From Sphingobacteriales bacterium (GTDB taxonomy: Bacteria; Bacteroidota; Bacteroidia; Chitinophagales; Chitinophagaceae), in the NCBI GenBank assembly GCA_004144175.1, contig SEFT01000013.1:141416-205415 (forward strand): 64,000 nt of DNA, read 5' to 3'. A program made the position numbers and the translations under genes. The notes under the pieces were generated by a model that was given only the letters and a program-made list of their open reading frames with translations, did no database searches and was not told the origin of the DNA. Below, in pieces: positions 33,969 through 45,400 of the stretch; position 1 is the stretch's first letter, and each line of letters starts with the position of its first letter.

Positions 33969-34283
33969 TTATCTTGCTTGTGGCACGTAGCGAATCGTTT
34001 CCGTTTTATATTTTACCTTACGTACAGGCTTCTTATTATCTGAACGGCGGCCTATAAGATAACCCGCACCGGCACCGGTAGCACCACCTATCAAGGCACC
34101 TTTTGTATTATTTTTACTCACCAGCACACCACCCAGTGCACCGGCACCGGCACCTATCAAGGCACCCTTCTTTCTTCCGCTATTCGATTTTTTTACCGTC
34201 ACTTTAGTTTGGGCATCTGAAGTATCAACCGAACCAAACATCATAATGCCAATCATACTCAACACACAAATTACCTTTTTCAT
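33969..34283 (-). CDS. Glycine-zipper exported protein
   Basis: A 104-residue protein with a signal peptide (MKKVICVLSMIGIMMFGSV...DAQ). A YMGG-like glycine-zipper hairpin of two helices follows: KKGALIGAGAGALGGVLV and TKGALIGGATGAGAGYLIG, residues about 38-80. The tail is basic (RRSDNKKPVRKVKYK). Glycine zippers pack membrane helices tightly; these proteins occur in the envelope and sometimes act in stress. It is monocistronic, with its own terminator. Confidence 0.85.
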   Translation of the reverse strand: MKKVICVLSMIGIMMFGSVDTSDAQTKVTVKKSNSGRKKGALIGAGAGALGGVLVSKNNTKGALIGGATGAGAGYLIGRRSDNKKPVRKVKYKTETIRYVPQAR

Positions 34284-34439
34284 AACCCTAGTTTTTGTAC
34301 ATCAATCCAGAATTGTTAGTTCTGCAACTAGCTATAAATCATCTTGCTAATCGATAAGAATTATACAAAACCAAGCCATACGCCGCTTAAAGCCAGCTCT
34401 GCAAAAGGTTTTTTAACTTAATATCCCTTAATAAAATAA

Positions 34440-34859
34440 TTACTTTATGTTCATCAAGTCTATCATAAGATTAAACGAGTCCATAGTTGTCGTGTTACTG
34501 AGCTTCAGAGGCTTCACAATATACCCTGACACGCCCAGTTTTTTCGCCGCTTCGCGATCTACCTTCTCTTCCGATGTCGTTACGATGAAGCATTTGAGAT
34601 GTTTCCACTGATCGCTATTTCGGATCGTACTCAGCAGTTCCAGGCCATTCATCCTGGGCATGTTTATATCCACAAGCATAATGTCGGGATTAATTTTGTT
34701 GCCGTCCTCTGTTTTGCCATTTAGCATGTCGATGGCTTCTTCCCCATTGGCAGCCACATGCAATTGGTACATGATATTAGTCTTATCAAGCGTCCTTTTA
34801 ATGTCCATCACGTCCAGTTGATCGTCTTCTACCAACAGTATATTTGCTATTTTATCCAT
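34440..34859 (-). CDS. Single-domain response regulator (Rcp1-like)
   Basis: A 139-residue receiver domain without an output domain. The acidic pocket is EDDQ (11-14), the phosphorylated residue Asp64 in MLVDINMPRMNG, then the Thr in FIVTTSEE and the Lys in YIVKPL. The KIN-PDIMLVD and long alpha-helix layout match Rcp1/CheY-like proteins cognate to phytochrome- or CHASE-type kinases. The start is the ATG at 34859, one base after the kinase stop, so it is the direct partner of the kinase at 34861. With no output domain it may relay phosphate or bind another protein. Confidence 0.92.
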   Translation of the reverse strand: MDKIANILLVEDDQLDVMDIKRTLDKTNIMYQLHVAANGEEAIDMLNGKTEDGNKINPDIMLVDINMPRMNGLELLSTIRNSDQWKHLKCFIVTTSEEKVDREAAKKLGVSGYIVKPLKLSNTTTMDSFNLMIDLMNIK

Positions 34860-34860
34860 A

Positions 34861-36339
34861 CTAGTTATTTTTTGACCATGTAAATGAAAAAGTTGCTCCC
34901 TTACCCTCTTCTGATGACAGCTGAATAGTCTCGCCACGTGCCTGTAATATCTTCTTGACAATAGCTAATCCCACACCTGTGCTCTCAAAGTTATCCCGCT
35001 CCTTCAGTGTCTGAAAGATCATAAATATCTTCTGATGATATTTGTTGGATATTCCCGGGCCGTCATCCTGTATAAAAAATTCGTAGTGCGATGGATGCTC
35101 GTGGTGGTATATCCGCACTTCGCCCAACTGCTTGTCGTGATACTTAACCGCATTGCCTACAAGGTTTGAAAACACTTGAAACAGCGGAATCCTCTTGGTG
35201 TACATCACCGGCAATACAGCACTAATATCGATCTTTATCCCTTGCTTCTGATTTACACTTTCTATCACTTCATTCAAAAGCTCTTTAGTATCTACAACCT
35301 CGTTCTCCAGCTCCTCTTTACCTATGCGTGCATACGACAGTATACCCTGTATCAGGTTTTCAGCCCTTATTACCCTACCCTTTATCAGCTGCAGATATTC
35401 ATTTACTTTAGGCGTCACTTCAGCCCCATGGTCTTCCTCTATCCAATTGATCACATTACCAATACCTCTCAAAGGGCTCTTAAGGTCATGAGAAACGATA
35501 TGTGCAAACTGATCCAGCTCCTCATTTTTCCGTTTCAGCTGGGTAATGTTCTCCGAGAGCTCATTGGCCATATGGTTGAGCGATTTAGAGAGTTTTCCAA
35601 GTTCGTCCTCTCCCGCTTCTTCGATATGTACCTTGTAATTACCGGAGGCGATACTGTCAGCTAGCGTAACCATCTTATTGATGCGAGTGGATATCCGATA
35701 GGTAAGATAACTCACGATAAACACACCCAGCACAAGTGATAAAATGGTAAGGTAAAATGAGATCTGCCTTGTACTTTTTACCGATTCGGCCAGTTCTTTA
35801 CTGCGTAAATACCTCCTTTCATATTCATAATTACTGAAGTCTCGGAATTTTGTCTGTAGTCTGCGTTGTAATTCTTTTTCGCTACCTGCAATAGATGTCT
35901 CCCGGTACATCCGGTTGAAATGGATAAGTGCAGAGTCGCTGATAATAGAGTTCAGTTTTGCATCCTTGAGTGGAAATGCAAAATCGTCTGTCCATTGATC
36001 GTACATTATTTTAATTTCACTAAGCCTCCTGTTCTGGGATGTGTCGCCCGCTATAAGCGGACTTAAACTCCCTATTACGGTTTCATTGTCGTAGTAGGCA
36101 GAGTCAAAGGCATCAATGTCTCCCCTGTCACCACTCAGCAGGAAACCGCGTAGGGCATTGACCATATGCAGCGTATTACGCTGAAAGCGATTTGTAAATT
36201 TCTGTATATCACCTGAGGTAGATACATACTCAGCGTTCGCCTTTACTTCTTTCGATTGCTGGAAGTTGATATACGTAGTGAAGGAGAAAAGCAGTAAGAT
36301 GAATAGAAAGCTGAGAAAAATAAAATAAGAGATCTTCAT
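34861..36339 (-). CDS. Sensor histidine kinase with CHASE3 domain
   Basis: A 492-residue membrane kinase. The N-terminal helix is at 4-22. A periplasmic helical CHASE3-like sensor spans about 25-190 (FRNTLHMVNALRGFLLSG...). The second helix is at about 192-214 and a HAMP linker at 215-268. The phosphoacceptor is His284 in FAHIVSHDLKSPLRG. The ATPase domain has N-box VGNAVKYH, G1 DDGPGIS and G2 STGVGLAIVK. It belongs with the receiver protein downstream. The stimulus is unknown. The 193 bases before the start hold no gene; I see no clear TAnnTTTG promoter there. Confidence 0.93.
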   Translation of the reverse strand: MKISYFIFLSFLFILLLFSFTTYINFQQSKEVKANAEYVSTSGDIQKFTNRFQRNTLHMVNALRGFLLSGDRGDIDAFDSAYYDNETVIGSLSPLIAGDTSQNRRLSEIKIMYDQWTDDFAFPLKDAKLNSIISDSALIHFNRMYRETSIAGSEKELQRRLQTKFRDFSNYEYERRYLRSKELAESVKSTRQISFYLTILSLVLGVFIVSYLTYRISTRINKMVTLADSIASGNYKVHIEEAGEDELGKLSKSLNHMANELSENITQLKRKNEELDQFAHIVSHDLKSPLRGIGNVINWIEEDHGAEVTPKVNEYLQLIKGRVIRAENLIQGILSYARIGKEELENEVVDTKELLNEVIESVNQKQGIKIDISAVLPVMYTKRIPLFQVFSNLVGNAVKYHDKQLGEVRIYHHEHPSHYEFFIQDDGPGISNKYHQKIFMIFQTLKERDNFESTGVGLAIVKKILQARGETIQLSSEEGKGATFSFTWSKNN

Positions 36340-36532
36340 ACTTACTGGTCATTATACTACAACCCATTAATTCGCAGAGATTTAATAAGCTGTCAATACA
36401 GTCTATCAGCACGTGGCGTGCCGTTATAACAACTCTAAGATACAAATAAGACGCGCCTTGAGACGCTTATAAAACCAATATTTCTGAGGCAGGTCCATAA
36501 CAACTTATGCATGAATAACTTACGAGCGAAAA

Positions 36533-37276
36533 TTATATAGCCCGCATCCTTTCAATGAATTCTTCTTTTTTGTGCTGCGATATATTTACCCGGCTACCAT
36601 CCTTCATCTCTATATAGCCGCCATCGCTTTTTATATATCGCTTTACTTCCTTTATATTTATGAGGTGAGAATTATGCACCCTAAAGAACAAGGTCTCGTT
36701 CAGCAAGCTCTCATACTCTTTAAGATTTTTACTGGCTAGTATTTTGTTGCCGTCTTTTAAGAAGAGTGTAGTATAAGCACCATGGGCTTCGCAACGGATA
36801 ATATCTTCGGAGTCGATAAATACAATGCCTTCGGAGGTGGAGATGCTGATGGATTTTGGCTTGTCTGACCGAATGTTATTAAGCAGTTCGATGAGGTTCT
36901 GATTGATATCCTTCTTATTGTTTCTTGCCAAACACTTCTGAATCGCATTCTTCAATTCCATGACGTCAATGGGCTTCAACAGGTAGTCTACCGCACTAAA
37001 CTTGATCGCCTTAAGCGCGTATTGTTCATAAGCAGTAGTGAAGATAACATCAAAATCGAGCGTATCCAATGCTTGCAGCAGATCGAACCCTGTTGCAGAC
37101 TGCATTTCTATATCGAGGAATACCAGATCGGGACGGGTAGCCTTTACAACTCGTATACCCTCCTCTACCGACCCAGCTATCCCATCTATCTGCACTTCCG
37201 GGCAGAACTCTTCCAGCAATGTTTTTAATACTTCCCGGCTCTTTTTCTCGTCTTCTACTATTACTACTTTCAGCAT
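36533..37276 (-). CDS. LytTR-family response regulator
   Basis: A 247-residue regulator. The receiver domain (1-120) has EDE (8-10) and phospho-Asp55 in LVFLDIEM. The LytTR DNA-binding domain (about 145-245) has ISTSEGIVFIDSEDIIRCEAHGAYT, RVHNSHLINI and a VNISQHKKEEF end. It is the output partner of the propeller kinase upstream, three bases away. LytTR regulators bind direct repeats upstream of target genes and often control exopolysaccharide or cell-surface genes. Targets are not shown here. Confidence 0.95.
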   Translation of the reverse strand: MLKVVIVEDEKKSREVLKTLLEEFCPEVQIDGIAGSVEEGIRVVKATRPDLVFLDIEMQSATGFDLLQALDTLDFDVIFTTAYEQYALKAIKFSAVDYLLKPIDVMELKNAIQKCLARNNKKDINQNLIELLNNIRSDKPKSISISTSEGIVFIDSEDIIRCEAHGAYTTLFLKDGNKILASKNLKEYESLLNETLFFRVHNSHLINIKEVKRYIKSDGGYIEMKDGSRVNISQHKKEEFIERMRAI

Positions 37277-37278
37277 TT

Positions 37279-40257
37279 CTATAGTATTGGTATGTAAATA
37301 ATCACCTTGGTGCCCAATGCGCTTCCGTTTTGCACCATATCTTCAAATATCACATTATTGTTTAGCCCGCGGTCCTTGTCGTTGTGCAACTGCAACCTGT
37401 TAATAGCAATTGCTGTTCCGTGCGACTTATGTTGCGTTATCTTTTTTTCGTTTAACGCACGAGAGTGAGAACGGCCGACGCCATTGTCTTCTACGGTACA
37501 TATTACTTGCCGACCATTGGTCTTAAAATGTATCCTTAACAAGCCAGTCTCTGTTTTGTGCAGTAATCCATGAAGAATGGCATTCTCTACGAACGGCTGG
37601 ATGACCATACCGGGTATCTTGATCTCGGAGACGGATATGTTTTCATCGATCAGCAACTCGTACTCAAACTTATGCTCAAAACGCAACTCCTCCATTTCGA
37701 TATAAGACCGGAGCATCTCTATTTCCTTTTCAAGCGTTATCCTTGACCCCGCCGTGTTATCCAATATTTGCCGTAGCAACCTGGCAAACTTTGATAGGTA
37801 GTTAAGTGTAGCTAGTTTATCATTATTGGTAATGAAGTACTGTATGGAGTTAAGTGAGTTGAAAATAAAGTGCGGATTCATACGGGCCTGGAATGCCAGT
37901 ATTTTGGTCTCTGTTATTTGACGATGTACCTCCAGCTCTTTTTGCTGTTTTTTCATCTGTCTGTTCAGCCTCGATCTGTATATAAAATAGATGGCGGCTA
38001 CTGCTATCGCAACCATTATAGTACGAAACCACCAGGTATTCCAAAACGGGATTGATATCTCAAAGGAGAAGGTGGCATAAGGCTCGTTCGTAAATATCTG
38101 GTTAGCTGTAGACCTTACCTTTAATACATACTCGCCCGGTGGCAAATTATTGAATGTTACATAGTTGGTGCTTGTAATGATTTTTTTGTCGCTATAACCT
38201 ACCAGCGCATATTCGTATCGTGTCCGTGACGCCCTATGCAGATTAACACTTGTAAAGGAGAAAGTAAGTGAGTTTTGATCGGGTTTAAAACGGTATCGAC
38301 TGGGAACGCCTAAGAACGGTATTAAACTGTCAGGTAATGACCATTGGAAGTCAGCATTGTTTACTCGAACAGTGGTTATGTAGGTCTTTTGAGATTTGTT
38401 CGCGCCAAGATCGATAGAAGTGTGGAACTTCATCAATCCTTTGGAGCCACCTATATACAAGTACCCTTTTTCATCGAAAACCATAGGGCCTGCATCCCAG
38501 TTATTGCTCAGCAAGCCGTCGTCTTTGTTCAGGTACTCCACCATAGGTGTAGTAAAAAAGTTATTAATCCGGTACACGCCGTTTAGAGCGGTACACCAAA
38601 CTGTACTCCCCTGTATTATAACCCTATGGATAAAATTGGAATTAAGACCGTTTTTAGTCGAAAGTGTTTTAATATGCTGCAGGTTATTGTCTTTCAAACG
38701 AACATGCATCAATCCAAATCCTTTGGTAGCCAGTAGCAGCGTTCCGTCGCCGCAATCTTTTATGTCAGCTATCACCGCAGGTGCATTGGGTGTGGCCATT
38801 TGTATCCTGGCAAAGACACCATTCTTAAAATAAAAAAGACCTAGTTGTGTACCTACCAACAACCCTCCTTCATAAGGAAGTAAAGATAGCATCCTATGAT
38901 TAAGGCTATCGATATTCAGTTCATAGGTTATCAAATGCCCGTTCTTATAGGCTGCAACTTTATTCGTTATGCCGATCCACAATTGATCGCCTACATGTGC
39001 AGAAGATAGTGCTCGCTCGAACTGTGGCCAAACATAATACTTTCCATTTCGATAAGATATTAAATTGTTTAGTTTGTCAAAGCCAAAGTTTAGCGTTGCA
39101 CCAAAAAACAGGGTACCGTCGTTAGCTTTGTCAAACATCGATATATCTCCTCCCTGCCTTGGCTTGTCGGTAAAGATGCGTACTATAGAGTCGGAGCAAA
39201 AACGGTACATGCCATTACCATTAGATAGATATATGCAGGTATCACCGGGCAGTCTAAATAGCCCGTCAACTGTTTTGTCGTAGCTTGTTTCACTATATGG
39301 CGAGCCTTTGGGTATAAAAAAAGTCTCGATATTACTGGCCTTAAACGAAGCAAGCCCAAAAGTCGTCACCGTCCAGAATGCACCTTCTTTGTCTAGTACC
39401 GTTTCTAACATGCCTAGCCTAGAGTTTTCGTCGTCCATAAAACCTTCTAATGAAGTTTTATATACGCCATCCTCAAATACGGTAAGATGTTTATCGTGCG
39501 TGAAATAGACCTTATTCTTGTCTACAAGTATCGACCGGGGGAATGATTGTAGACTGTCGTAAGCAGGGCGGTAAATGCTATCCTTGTAAGAATATAATAT
39601 GCCGTCTCCCATTAGTGTGCAGAACCAAATGCGGCCGGCATCGTCTTCAGCCATATCCATGATATAGCCGTTCATGTCTTTCGGGGTCCAGAACATATCA
39701 AAATATCCACTTCCCCTATAACGGGCAATACCATTTCCTGTACCTACCAACAGAGAGCCGTCTCTCAATGATAGGAAAGAGCTGATTTTTGTTGTGGGAA
39801 GCCCCACCCTTGTGTCGCAATAGGTCAGCTTATGATTGGCGTATAAGTAAAGGCCTGTTTTCGTCCCTATCCACACAGTATCGTTTACGCAGGCAATATT
39901 CGTAATCGCCATGGCATCGAACGCAACTTCCTGTATAAATTTACGCCCGTTAAATTTAAATACGCCCTGCTGCGTAGCTACCCACAAATTCCCGGATTTA
40001 TCCTCGGCGAGCCCTGAGATATAGCTACCGTATAATCCTTCCGGCGCCGAGTAGTTGGTGAACTTCTTACCATCGAAACGAGATAAGCCGGCCTGGCTGC
40101 CTATCCAGAGAAAATCGCGGCTATCCTGAAAAACCCTGTGCGTGAGTGAAGACGGCAGGCCCTCATTAGCCGTATACCATACTACATTATATCCGTTTTG
40201 CGAAAATGCACGTACAGAAACAAGTAACAATATAATATATATGCATAGCCTCTTCAA
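37279..40257 (-). CDS. Two-component propeller sensor histidine kinase (LytS/YehU-type)
   Basis: A 992-residue sensor kinase. The chosen start is TTG 40257, giving MKRLCIYIILLLVSVRAFSQ as a signal sequence; a TTG further upstream (40293) is possible, and no ATG fits. The periplasmic part is a series of two-component-regulator propeller repeats (FLWIGSQAGLSRFDG, NLWVATQQGVFKFNG, TVWIGTKTGLYLY and so on) that form a beta propeller. A Y_Y_Y domain follows (about 690-755) with the SFTSVNLHRASRTRYEYAL pattern. After one membrane helix (about 765-783) comes a His_kinase domain (FQARMNPHFIFNSLNSIQYFI) and an HATPase with DNGVGRSHSRALN. The phosphorylated His is in NPHFIFN. It probably senses a polymer or surface signal. 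Confidence 0.9.
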   Translation of the reverse strand: MKRLCIYIILLLVSVRAFSQNGYNVVWYTANEGLPSSLTHRVFQDSRDFLWIGSQAGLSRFDGKKFTNYSAPEGLYGSYISGLAEDKSGNLWVATQQGVFKFNGRKFIQEVAFDAMAITNIACVNDTVWIGTKTGLYLYANHKLTYCDTRVGLPTTKISSFLSLRDGSLLVGTGNGIARYRGSGYFDMFWTPKDMNGYIMDMAEDDAGRIWFCTLMGDGILYSYKDSIYRPAYDSLQSFPRSILVDKNKVYFTHDKHLTVFEDGVYKTSLEGFMDDENSRLGMLETVLDKEGAFWTVTTFGLASFKASNIETFFIPKGSPYSETSYDKTVDGLFRLPGDTCIYLSNGNGMYRFCSDSIVRIFTDKPRQGGDISMFDKANDGTLFFGATLNFGFDKLNNLISYRNGKYYVWPQFERALSSAHVGDQLWIGITNKVAAYKNGHLITYELNIDSLNHRMLSLLPYEGGLLVGTQLGLFYFKNGVFARIQMATPNAPAVIADIKDCGDGTLLLATKGFGLMHVRLKDNNLQHIKTLSTKNGLNSNFIHRVIIQGSTVWCTALNGVYRINNFFTTPMVEYLNKDDGLLSNNWDAGPMVFDEKGYLYIGGSKGLMKFHTSIDLGANKSQKTYITTVRVNNADFQWSLPDSLIPFLGVPSRYRFKPDQNSLTFSFTSVNLHRASRTRYEYALVGYSDKKIITSTNYVTFNNLPPGEYVLKVRSTANQIFTNEPYATFSFEISIPFWNTWWFRTIMVAIAVAAIYFIYRSRLNRQMKKQQKELEVHRQITETKILAFQARMNPHFIFNSLNSIQYFITNNDKLATLNYLSKFARLLRQILDNTAGSRITLEKEIEMLRSYIEMEELRFEHKFEYELLIDENISVSEIKIPGMVIQPFVENAILHGLLHKTETGLLRIHFKTNGRQVICTVEDNGVGRSHSRALNEKKITQHKSHGTAIAINRLQLHNDKDRGLNNNVIFEDMVQNGSALGTKVIIYIPIL

Positions 40258-40513
40258 CCCTACCAATATGCGTATTAAAAGGGTAAGATACAATACCGGA
40301 TTGATGAATGGGCAATTCTGTTTTATGCAAGATGACCTTACTGCTTGCGCGTTAGCGGTTTCTCAAACAGAATCAGACAGTTCGGTCATTAGATATGGTA
40401 TGGATTTTATGTATAAGCAGTTATCGGGGTCTATATAATAACTTTCAACAAGCTTGTATAAGCCCGGATACCATCTCAATAAACACCACTTAGATTTAAA
40501 ACCAACTTTGTCA

Positions 40514-42466
40514 ATGCTCGCAGCCAACGGCAGAAGGAGAGTGATTATCACCAACGTCTCTCCTCAGGTAGAGGGTGGCCAATACCCAGCTAAAACCACC
40601 ATTAATTACAACACAGTTTTCTCTGCAGATATATTCCTGGACGGGCACGATGAGATAGGAGCAAGCTTATTGCTGAAGCACAGAAAGGAAAGACAGTGGA
40701 AAGAAATACCCATGACACTCATCAATAATGATCATTGGGAAATCACACTACAGCTCGACAAGATCGGACATTATCAATTTCAGGTACAAGCCTGGGTCGA
40801 CCATTTTTCATCGTGGAAAAAAGGGCTGCTGAAAAAACATGAAGCGGGACAGGATGTAAAGCTTGAAATGCAGATAGGTGTAGAAATGCTGGAGCAAGCA
40901 ATAAGCTACTGTGCCGCTAAAGACAAGAGTATCATATCGCAAGCGGCTAAAGAACTGAGAAATGCGCCGGGCATTGAAGAGGCATTACAACTGATAGGCA
41001 GCGATAAACTGACTACACTGATGTACCGCACCAGGGAGAAGGAACTGATAACCCCCTACCCCGTTGTGTACGAAATTGAAGTGGAAAGGAAAAAGGCGAC
41101 TTATAGCACCTGGTACGAGCTATTTCCCCGTTCGGCGTCAACCACGCTGGGTCAGCACGGTACATTTCAAGATGTGATAAAGCTACTACCACGCGTGGCA
41201 GGTATGGGCTTCGACACCTTATACTTCCCACCCATCCACCCGATAGGTGAGCAAAAGAGAAAGGGAAAGAACAATTCTCTGACCGCAGGCCCAGAAGACC
41301 CGGGTTCGCCATGGGCTATTGGCAGCAGGCTGGGTGGGCATAAAGCCATACACCCGGAACTGGGCACGCTGAAAGATTTTGAAGAATTAGTAGCGGCTGC
41401 CCGCAGCTACGATATAGAAATAGCCATGGACATTGCCTTCCAGTGCGCGCCCGACCATCCTTATGTAAAGCAACACCCACAGTGGTTCAAATGGAGGCCC
41501 GACGGCACGGTACAGTATGCCGAAAACCCGCCAAAAAAATACGAGGATATATTGCCATTCAACTTTGAAACAGAAGACTGGCAAAACCTTTGGAAAGAGC
41601 TGAAGAGTGTATTGGACTACTGGATAGATAAAGGCATCAGCGTATTCCGCATCGACAATCCGCATACGAAGGCATTTCATTTTTGGGAATGGGCCATTGC
41701 TGAGGTTCGTAAAAAGAACCCGGAAGTACTGTTCCTGGCGGAGGCATTTACCCGTCCGCGCGTTATGGAGCGCCTGGCAAAGGCGGGGTTCAATCAGTCC
41801 TATACCTATTTCACCTGGAGAAATACTAAGGCCGAACTGGAAGAGTATATGACCGAACTGACGCAAACAGATATGCGCCACTACTTCCGTCCCAACTTCT
41901 GGCCTAACACCCCCGACATTTTACCGGCGCATTTGGTACACGGCGGCGAGAATGCACATATTACCAGATTGATACTCGCTGCGACTCTGTCATCTAACTA
42001 TGGCCTGTATGGACCTGTATATGAGTTCTGTGTTAATACCCCCCACCCGGGAAAAGAGGAATATACTGATAATGAGAAGTATGAGCTGAAGCACTGGAAT
42101 TGGGATGCATATACAAGGGTGAAGGAAATCATCACACGAGTAAACAGGATAAGGAAAGAAAACACGGCACTACAGGACACCTACAATATCTCCTTTGCCG
42201 AAACCACCAATGAGCAGGTCATTTGCTATTGCAAAGTGGATGAAGACACAAACAACATCCTCATAATTGCTGTCAATCTGGACTTCTATAACACACAAAG
42301 TGCCCACGTAAAGTTGCCACTGAAAGAACTCGGCATCTTACCGGAAACAGGCTATACCGCGCGCGACTTGCTGAGTGGCGACAAGTACCAATGGCAGGGC
42401 GAATGGAACTACGTTCAGCTGAACCCTAATGAAATGCCTGCACACATCTTTAGAGTAGAACTATAA
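40514..42466 (+). CDS. glgE: Alpha-1,4-glucan:maltose-1-phosphate maltosyltransferase
   Basis: GlgE (GH13_3) extends alpha-1,4-glucans by transferring maltosyl units from maltose 1-phosphate. The N-terminal NGRRRVIITNVSPQVEGGQYPAK is the family opening and fixes the ATG at 40514; the frame runs to 40454 only with a TTG. Its 650 residues are normal. Marks seen: FPPIHPIGEQKRKGKNN, the Asp381 nucleophile in VFRIDNPHTK, Glu410 in FLAEAFTRP, and a C-terminal beta domain. It is the first of three genes on this strand, 19 bases before treS-pep2. The 256 bases before it separate it from the divergent propeller kinase and hold no other gene that I can see. Confidence 0.96.
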   Translation: MLAANGRRRVIITNVSPQVEGGQYPAKTTINYNTVFSADIFLDGHDEIGASLLLKHRKERQWKEIPMTLINNDHWEITLQLDKIGHYQFQVQAWVDHFSSWKKGLLKKHEAGQDVKLEMQIGVEMLEQAISYCAAKDKSIISQAAKELRNAPGIEEALQLIGSDKLTTLMYRTREKELITPYPVVYEIEVERKKATYSTWYELFPRSASTTLGQHGTFQDVIKLLPRVAGMGFDTLYFPPIHPIGEQKRKGKNNSLTAGPEDPGSPWAIGSRLGGHKAIHPELGTLKDFEELVAAARSYDIEIAMDIAFQCAPDHPYVKQHPQWFKWRPDGTVQYAENPPKKYEDILPFNFETEDWQNLWKELKSVLDYWIDKGISVFRIDNPHTKAFHFWEWAIAEVRKKNPEVLFLAEAFTRPRVMERLAKAGFNQSYTYFTWRNTKAELEEYMTELTQTDMRHYFRPNFWPNTPDILPAHLVHGGENAHITRLILAATLSSNYGLYGPVYEFCVNTPHPGKEEYTDNEKYELKHWNWDAYTRVKEIITRVNRIRKENTALQDTYNISFAETTNEQVICYCKVDEDTNNILIIAVNLDFYNTQSAHVKLPLKELGILPETGYTARDLLSGDKYQWQGEWNYVQLNPNEMPAHIFRVEL

Positions 42467-42485
42467 CAAATACACGCACAATAAT

Positions 42486-45400
42486 ATGCCTGAAAAGAAA
42501 ACAATACTGGACGACAAACTACACTGGTACAAAGACGCAGTTATCTACGAACTGCACATCAAGGCCTTTCGCGACAGCAACGGCGATGGCATCGGCGATT
42601 TTGAAGGTTTGATGGAAAAGCTGGATTACCTGCAGGACCTGGGCGTTACTGCTATATGGCTACTCCCCTTCTACCCTTCTCCACTGCGCGACGATGGTTA
42701 TGACATTGCAGATTACTATAGCATCAATCCATCTTACGGCGATATCAAGCAGTTCAAAAAACTACTGACAGAAGCGCACAAGCGTGGATTGAAGGTTATA
42801 ACCGAACTGGTTATCAATCACAGTTCCGACCAGCATCCATGGTTCCAGCGGGCACGTAAGGCACCTAAAGACTCTGCGCATCGCAACTACTATGTTTGGA
42901 CAGACGATCCGAATCAATATAAAGACGTACGCATCATATTCCAGGACTTTGAAACATCAAACTGGACTTGGGACCCGGTAGCACAGCAATACTACTGGCA
43001 CCGTTTCTTCCACCACCAGCCCGACCTGAATTTTGATAATCCGGACGTACAGCAGGAAGTATTCAATGTGCTCGACTACTGGTGCAAGATGGGTGTAGAT
43101 GGCTTCAGGCTGGATGCCGTGCCGTATCTTTTCGAACGTGAAGGCACGAATGGCGAGAACCTGCCGGAGACGCACGAATTCCTTAAAAAGCTGAGAGCGC
43201 ACGTAGATAAGAACTTCCCGGGCACACTACTGCTGGCCGAAGCCAATATGTGGCCGGAAGATTCTGCCTCTTACTTTGGCAATGGTGATGAATGCCAGAT
43301 GAACTACCACTTCCCGGTAATGCCGCGCATGTTCATGTCGCTGCAAATGGAAGACAGGTATCCTATTACCGACATATTCGACCAAACGCCTGAAATACCT
43401 GAAACCTGCCAGTGGGCTATGTTCCTGCGCAACCACGATGAGCTAACGCTGGAAATGGTAACCGACGAGGAGCGCGACTACATGTACAAAGTATATGTAA
43501 AAGACCCGAAGGCAAGGATCAACCTGGGCATCAGGCACAGGCTGGCACCGCTAATGGATAACAACAGGCAAAAGATAGAACTGCTGAACTACCTGCTGTT
43601 CTCCTTACCCGGCACTCCGGTTATTTATTACGGAGACGAAATAGGCATGGGTGACAACTTCTACCTCGGCGACCGCGATGGTGTACGCACACCCATGCAG
43701 TGGAGCGGTGACCGGAACGCAGGATTCTCCGAAGCTAACCCGCACAAGCTCTATTTGCCTGTAATACTCGACCCTCAGTACCACTACGAGCAAGTAAATG
43801 TTGAGATGCAATCGCGCAGCTCATCGTCACTCTTGTGGTGGATGAAGCGGATCATCAACACACGGAAGAAGCATAAGGCATTCAGCCGCGGTGATATGAA
43901 GTTCATTAACGCGGAGAATCCCAAAGTGCTGGCCTTCACCCGTACCTACGAAGACGAAACCATACTGGTAGTGGCTAACCTATCGCGCTACATACAGCCC
44001 GTAGAACTTCCCCTGAATGAGTTTGGCGGTTATGTGCCGGTAGAAGTGTTCAGCAAGAATAAGTTCCCGGGCATCAAAGAAGATAGCTCTTACTTCCTTA
44101 CCGTAGCGGCACACGACTGCCAGTGGTTTGTATTGGAAAAAACAAAGGCTTCTACAGAACAAAAGAAAGACCTGCAAACGCTGGAAGTAGAACGCTGGAA
44201 AGACCTGGTGCACGACGAGATACTCGAAGACCTGGAGGAAAACATTCTGCCGGAGTATATGATGGGCATGCGCTGGTTTGGCGGAAAGAACCGCGATATA
44301 CAAAGCATGCGCATCATCGACTACGCCGGCGTACCGCTTGCTGAACATAGCGCATACTTCTTGCTCATAGAAGTACAGTACAACAGCGGGCTACCTGATA
44401 TATACCAGCTACCGGTAACTTTCGCTAAAGGGCATTACGCAGAAAAACTACAGGAAAGCTGTCCTCTGGCTACCATATGCAAACTAAGAGTAGGCGACGA
44501 TGACGGCATCTTATTCGATGCTATATACGGCAGCGACCTGCAACTGGCTGCACTTGAGCATATGGCCAATCACGACCGTATAGAGCTAAAGTATAGCGAA
44601 CTCGAATTTACCGGCGACAAGTCTGTAAAAGCATACATCAAAGAACACGACAAAGTAAAACCACGTATACTATCGGCAGAGCAAAGCAATACCTCTATTG
44701 TTTACGACAATACCTTCTTCCTGAAGATATATCGTAAAGTGGACTATGCTATAAACCCCGATCTGGAGATCAACAAGTTCCTTACCGAAGAAGCGGCGTT
44801 CAAGCAAGTGCCTGCATACCTCGGTTCTATAAAATGGAACTACAAGAATGGCTCTATGGTACTGGGCATGATGACGGCAATGGTAGAAAGCCACGGTGAC
44901 GCCTGGACCTACATGCTGGATAAACTCAATAACTATAATGAGAAGGTACTGGCAAAAACTACAGATACGGTAGTTGAGCTTTCAGAAATGCGCGGTAGCC
45001 TTACCAATCCTGCAACATATGAGGACATCCCCGAAAAGCTCAAAGAACTGATCGATGGTTCTGTTGCCGAGCAGGCAAGATTACTGGGTGTGCGCACAGG
45101 CGAGATGCATTTGGCGCTTGCGTCCAACACAACTATCCCCGAGTTTAAACCCGAGAGCTTCTCGCTGCACTATCAGCGCTCGCTGTTCTCTTCCTTCCAG
45201 TCACTGGTAAGAAGTACCTTCCAGAGTCAGGCAAGGGCTATGAGAAAGCTTCCTGATGCCGTGCGTAAAGAAGCAGAGCAGGTATTAGGTATGAAGGAGG
45301 ACATCCTGAACCTGATGAAACGGATATACGCAAAGAAATTTGACGCAGTAAAAACAAGGATACACGGAGACTACCACCTTGGGCAGGTATTATTTACAGG

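Noticed and set aside
40142..40438. Plus-strand open frame before glgE
   Set aside because: It overlaps the N-terminus of the propeller kinase, has no domain pattern and lies in a promoter region.
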